The notes beneath the pieces are model-generated. The model ran no database searches, was not told where the DNA came from, and worked only from the letters and a program-made list of their open reading frames with translations. From an uncultured Spirochaetaceae bacterium (lineage in GTDB: Bacteria; Spirochaetota; Spirochaetia; Sphaerochaetales; Sphaerochaetaceae): DNA of 9,330 nt. A program made the position numbers and the translations under genes. Location of the stretch: NCBI GenBank assembly GCA_946410375.1, contig CAMKAB010000026.1:1-9330 (forward strand), given 5' to 3'. This document shows, piece by piece, positions 7,092 through 9,330 of the stretch (the first letter of the stretch is position 1; the number at the start of each line of letters is the position of its first letter).

Positions 7092-7124
7092 TTTTTTGAC
7101 GTTTTATTTTTATTTGTCAAAAAA
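7092..7124. repeat. 9-bp perfect inverted repeat upstream of the outer-membrane-protein promoter
   Basis: TTTTTTGAC (7092-7100) and GTCAAAAAA (7116-7124) are perfect inverted copies separated by 15 A/T-rich bases. The repeat begins three bases upstream of the -35 box of the FadL-like gene, where a dimeric regulator or an UP-like A-tract element could act. The minus-strand copy also reads TTGACA, but no matching -10 box stands at the right distance. It is not a terminator: neither strand has a G/C-rich stem. Confidence 0.5.
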
Positions 7125-7193
7125 CGCATTCGTCTCTCCCGCACATATTTCAACTCTTTTGCAAGAGAAGGAAATAAAAAGTGTTTTACCGCG

Positions 7194-7500
7194 TTTTTCC
7201 AAAATCGCACACCGATTCCTTCGCCGCTTACGCACCGTTATATTTATCCAGAACTTCCGAGAAGGTCTTTCCAAAATCGCGCGCCGATTCCTTCGCCGCT
7301 TACGCACGGTTATGTTCATCCCGAGGATTCGTGAGGCTCTTTCAAAAAATTGCGCACCAATTCCTTCGCCTCTTCCGCACCGTTATGTTCATCCCGAAGT
7401 TCGTGAGGCCTTTTCAGGTTCGCGCATCGATTCCTTCGCCGCTTACATCCCGTTATGTTCATCCCGAGATTCGTGAGGCCTTTTAAAAAATCGCGCAATC
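7194..7500. repeat. tandem array of about 72-bp units, four copies plus a partial fifth
   Basis: Four diverged units stand head to tail. Taking the GATTCCTTCGCC core as anchor, copies start at 7214, 7286, 7359 and 7429, with a degraded partial near 7500; the steps are 72, 73, 70 and 71. The conserved plus-strand parts are GATTCCTTCGCCGCTTACG, then CACCGTTATGTTCATCCCGA, then ATTCGTGAGGCC and a TTTTCAAAAAATCGCGC joint. The copy nearest the outer-membrane gene is the most diverged in its second half. On the minus strand each unit offers an ATG followed by an Arg/Lys-rich frame (NITVRKRRRNR), but the step lengths break the frame and stops follow, so the array is probably noncoding. It starts ten bases after the oxidoreductase stop. 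Whole units repeat, so it is not a CRISPR array. Confidence 0.85.
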
Positions 7501-7509
7501 TTTCTTTCA

Positions 7510-8160
7510 TCAGCCCGAAATTTTCAGTTTTGAAAGCGTCTCCCGCATAATCGCCTCAGCGTCGAAGCCTGCAATATCCAGATTTTCGGCAAGTATCAAT
7601 TCGGTCTCTTTTATTCCGAAATAATTCACGGCAATATCCCTAATGTAGTTATAACTGTAATCGGGAACGTATTTTCCACCGGAGGTCGCCACATAATAAA
7701 GCTTTTTCGCCCTGCATGCTCCTTCCGGCACTCCCTCGGGTGAAAAACGCGTCAGAAGACCCACAATATAGATATTTTCCATATATGTTTTCAGAACAGA
7801 CGGAAAGGAAAGATCCCAAAAAGGGGCGGAAACAACAATGTACTCCGCTTCCTTGAAATCCCGCGCCAAAGAGAACATTTCATCATCAAATTTCCCTTTT
7901 CCAATCAGCTCGTCGCGTTTTTTCAGCCGTTCCCTGCTCAAAGGGCGCAGGTTCAGCCCCGGCAAATACACTTCTTTCACGTTGCGCAACGGGCTTGCGC
8001 GCTTTTCGTACCCCGCACCGCTATCCGTAAAGCAAAAAGCATTGCCTCCTTCCGCAAAGTCTTTTTTCTCAATCGCCCCGCACAGCCCCTCAAGCACCGC
8101 CCCGGCAAGTCTGTGAGTTCTGGAACCTTCTCTCACGCAACTGTTAACATACAGAATCAT
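7510..8160 (-). CDS. NAD(P)H-dependent flavin oxidoreductase, flavodoxin-like fold
   Basis: This is a probable cytoplasmic FMN-dependent NAD(P)H oxidoreductase of the quinone reductase/azoreductase superfamily, 216 residues. MILYVNSCVREGSRTHRLA (1-19) gives the first strand and the FMN phosphate loop, SAPFWDLSFPSVLKTYMENI (111-130) matches the flavin-binding 'P.W..S.P..LK...D' segment, and YYVATSGGKY (155-164) is the third flavin loop. Between about residues 34 and 60 there is a Gly/Ser-rich stretch longer than in typical relatives. I chose the ATG at 8160 because GGAGGG lies five to six bases upstream and a TATAAT box precedes it; the frame stays open to 8232 but that would start inside the upstream terminator. 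It appears to be a single-gene unit. No terminator is seen after it; the tandem array follows directly. The natural substrate is not readable. Confidence 0.83.
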   Translation of the reverse strand: MILYVNSCVREGSRTHRLAGAVLEGLCGAIEKKDFAEGGNAFCFTDSGAGYEKRASPLRNVKEVYLPGLNLRPLSRERLKKRDELIGKGKFDDEMFSLARDFKEAEYIVVSAPFWDLSFPSVLKTYMENIYIVGLLTRFSPEGVPEGACRAKKLYYVATSGGKYVPDYSYNYIRDIAVNYFGIKETELILAENLDIAGFDAEAIMRETLSKLKISG

Positions 8161-8179
8161 ACATCCCTCCGTAGCATAA

Positions 8180-8209
8180 ATTATATGGCATAAATAATCG
8201 AAACCGCAA
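8180..8209 (-). promoter_or_regulatory. promoter of the oxidoreductase gene
   Basis: A perfect TATAAT (8185-8180) on the minus strand lies 18 bp from a weak -35 candidate TTGCGG (8209-8204), which overlaps the end of the preceding terminator's T-run. Transcription would begin near 8173, leaving a leader of about 13 nt that consists mostly of the GGAGGG ribosome-binding site. The -10 box is convincing; the -35 is not. Confidence 0.55.
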
Positions 8210-8250
8210 AAAAAAGCTTCCGGAATTTCCAAAAAAGAAATTCCGGAAGC
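8208..8250 (-). terminator. strong intrinsic terminator after the PII-like gene
   Basis: On the minus strand GCTTCCGGAATTTC (8250-8237) and GAAATTCCGGAAGC (8229-8216) form a perfect 14-bp stem around a 7-nt T-rich loop, followed by eight T's (8215-8208). It ends the transcript of the small PII-like gene and probably of the RND operon, and lies immediately upstream of the oxidoreductase promoter. Confidence 0.93.
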
Positions 8251-8306
8251 CTTCGTTCACAATCTGTTAAAACAAAATCCTCTGTTTTTTTCCCGGCGAA
8301 GCCTTT

Positions 8307-8594
8307 TCAGATAATCTCCGCATCGCTCACCGAGCAGAACACCCCCTCTTCGGGAAATTCTTCCCGAAGATCATAAATGACGTTCTTCAACCGTTCCAAT
8401 TCTTCTTCATCGCACACGATAACGATATTCGTATTCAGCTGCGGCCAAACGGAAGAACCGAACTTCGGAACCTGATTCCCTTCTCCGCAAACATTGTTAT
8501 AGCGCGAATAGAACCGGGGAATATCGTACTTTTTGCACAAAGCAAAGAAGTCCTCCTCTATTGCCTGATTTAAAACTATATCAACCTTTTTCAT
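8307..8594 (-). CDS. small PII-like (ferredoxin-fold) protein next to an RND efflux gene
   Basis: This soluble protein of 95 residues has no signal peptide or membrane segment. The predicted order is strand 2-8 (KVDIVLN), helix 11-23, strand 26-33 (PRFYSRYN), a glycine-rich loop 36-51 (CGEGNQVPKFGSSVWP), strand 53-61 (LNTNIVIVC), helix 63-79 and strand 84-89. This is the beta-alpha-beta-beta-alpha-beta pattern of PII-like proteins, with the loop where PII has its T-loop. The VWPQLNT segment recalls a conserved family of PII-like proteins of unknown function in anaerobes; this is from memory. AAGGAGAG lies four bases before the ATG, so the start is secure. It follows the RND gene by 218 bp and ends before a strong terminator, suggesting a shared transcript. 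A sensory role linked to efflux is an inference; the ligand is unknown. Confidence 0.7.
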   Translation of the reverse strand: MKKVDIVLNQAIEEDFFALCKKYDIPRFYSRYNNVCGEGNQVPKFGSSVWPQLNTNIVIVCDEEELERLKNVIYDLREEFPEEGVFCSVSDAEII

Positions 8595-8812
8595 ACTCTC
8601 TCCTTATAACCGCCGAAAACGGGTAAATCTCTCCGACGGGCGGATTGCGCAGCAATCTCAACAACAAAACCTTTAACGAATCGTTTGTCTTACCGCGCAA
8701 GGCGCATCCGTCAGGGCCTATTATTCTTTTCAGCGATTATTCCTCCGCCGTTTATACCCGGATGCGAATCCGCCGGAATCGCCCCTGAGCCGGCACATTA
8801 TTCGTAAAGTTC
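8595..8812 (-). other. gap between RND gene and PII-like gene, with an open frame lacking a standard start
   Basis: No terminator or clear promoter is visible in these 218 bp. From 8733 to 8581 the minus strand is open for 50 codons, starting at a CTG placed seven bases after a perfect GGAGGA (8746-8741), and ends 14 bases inside the PII-like gene. The predicted peptide contains LLRLLRNPPVGEIYPFSAVI, which reads like protein but is not recognised. An 8-bp inverted repeat (CGCATCCG at 8703-8710, CGGATGCG at 8759-8766) and a small hairpin (GATTGC-TGC-GCAATC, about 8643-8657) are also present. The frame may be a small non-AUG gene, a decayed remnant or chance. Confidence 0.35.
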
Positions 8813-9330
8813 TCAAAGCTCTCCGGCCTTGCGCGCACGCCTTCTGCTGAAGAAGTAATACAAACAAGGGATGAGGAACAGCGTCATAAGAGTTCCGAAA
8901 GTAAGACCTCCGAACACCGTTAGTCCGATATGCTGGACCATTTCTCCGCCGTCGCCCGGGAAGAAAGCCATAGGAACGAGGGCGAGAATCGTTGTGAGCG
9001 TTGTCATCAAAATAGGACGAAGTCTCGTTTTCGCCGCAATCGTGCACGCTTCTCCGAGCTTTAAGCCTCGTTCTCTCAAAAGATTGGTGTAATCCACAAG
9101 AACGATACCGTTATTAACGACAACACCGACCAAAATAAGCACGCCCACCGCGGTGATGATGTTCAGCGGAGTACCGTACAGCACATACATAGCCACAACG
9201 CCGATAAGTCCGAGCGGCAGTGTGAAGAGAACGATGAACGGGCTCTTAAAGTTCTCGAACTGGGACGCCATGATCGAATACACCAGCAAAATCGCTATTG
9301 CGATAATCTCAATGAAGAGCTTCAGGAACT
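8813..9330 (-). CDS. RND-family efflux transporter, C-terminal end (runs off the right edge)
   Basis: These are the last 171 residues of an AcrB/HAE-type inner-membrane proton-driven efflux pump subunit. The visible part holds the distal transmembrane helices: IEIIAIAILLVYSIMASQF, the following FIVLFTLPLGLIGVVAMYVL, then GVLILVGVVVNNGIVLVDY with the family's typical VNNGIVLVDY segment. After these come a cytoplasmic LREHG-like loop (here LLRERGLKLGEAC), KTRLRPILMTTLTTILALVPM, GDGGEMVQHIGLTVFGGL and the final helix ending FSRRRARKAGEL. The frame is open to the edge with no start inside the window; full-length members are about 1000-1050 residues. A membrane-fusion protein gene would be expected upstream, outside the window. 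The stop is followed by the PII-like gene with no terminator between. The substrate cannot be told from this part. Confidence 0.93.
   Translation of the reverse strand, partial: FLKLFIEIIAIAILLVYSIMASQFENFKSPFIVLFTLPLGLIGVVAMYVLYGTPLNIITAVGVLILVGVVVNNGIVLVDYTNLLRERGLKLGEACTIAAKTRLRPILMTTLTTILALVPMAFFPGDGGEMVQHIGLTVFGGLTFGTLMTLFLIPCLYYFFSRRRARKAGEL

Noticed and set aside
7194..7500. CRISPR array
   Set aside because: The whole unit repeats, with no alternation of constant repeats and unique spacers; unit spacing varies (70-73) and copies are diverged, and no cas gene is present.
7110..7510. Arg/Lys-rich open frames of 64-131 codons across the tandem array, on both strands
   Set aside because: They arise from the repeat itself; the frame shifts between units, stops interrupt it, and no ribosome-binding site or homology supports them.
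8161..8232. Longer start for the oxidoreductase at 8232
   Set aside because: It would begin inside the terminator hairpin and upstream of the TATAAT box; the ATG at 8160 has a strong GGAGGG site and matches the family N-terminus.
8642..8657. Terminator after the RND gene
   Set aside because: The GATTGC-TGC-GCAATC hairpin is short and lacks a following T-run on the minus strand.

Overview
All genes in this window lie on the minus strand, so transcription runs from high to low coordinates. The organism looks like a diderm bacterium of moderate G+C content. It has a cleavable-signal outer-membrane protein of the FadL/OmpP1 type, an RND efflux pump, Shine-Dalgarno sites close to AGGAGG and sigma70-type promoters. 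A treponeme-like spirochaete fits best, judging from the style of the FadL-like protein and the RND tail, but this is an inference from memory and not a proof.

In transcription order the window has four parts. (1) 9330-8307: the C-terminal end of an RND efflux transporter, a 218-bp gap containing an open frame without a standard start, and a small PII-like protein, closed by a very strong terminator (8208-8250). (2) 8160-7510: a flavodoxin-fold NAD(P)H oxidoreductase with its own short-leader promoter. Its stop codon abuts a noncoding tandem array of roughly 72-bp units (7194-7500). (3) 6960-5728: a FadL/OmpP1-family outer-membrane protein with a good promoter (TTGAAA-17-TATATT) and a clean intrinsic terminator (5624-5654). 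(4) 5580 to the left edge: a surface-polysaccharide operon. It starts with a long, G+C-rich, structured leader of about 240 nt, then encodes a polyprenyl-phosphate sugar-1-phosphate transferase, two GT4 glycosyltransferases, a mannose-1-phosphate guanylyltransferase and the start of GDP-mannose 4,6-dehydratase.

The last four genes of the operon overlap by 4, 1 and 1 bp (ATGA, TGATG, TAATG), which indicates translational coupling. Functionally, the sugar transferase primes the lipid carrier, the GT4 enzymes extend the glycan, ManC makes GDP-mannose and Gmd converts it to GDP-4-keto-6-deoxymannose, the precursor of fucose, rhamnose or perosamine-type sugars. The cluster continues beyond the left edge; no flippase, polymerase or ligase is visible here.

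I see no clearly new multi-gene system. The items most worth a second look are the tandem array, the twin-hairpin leader of the polysaccharide operon, a 67-residue charged insertion inside one glycosyltransferase, the PII-like protein beside the RND pump and the possible non-AUG small ORF between them.
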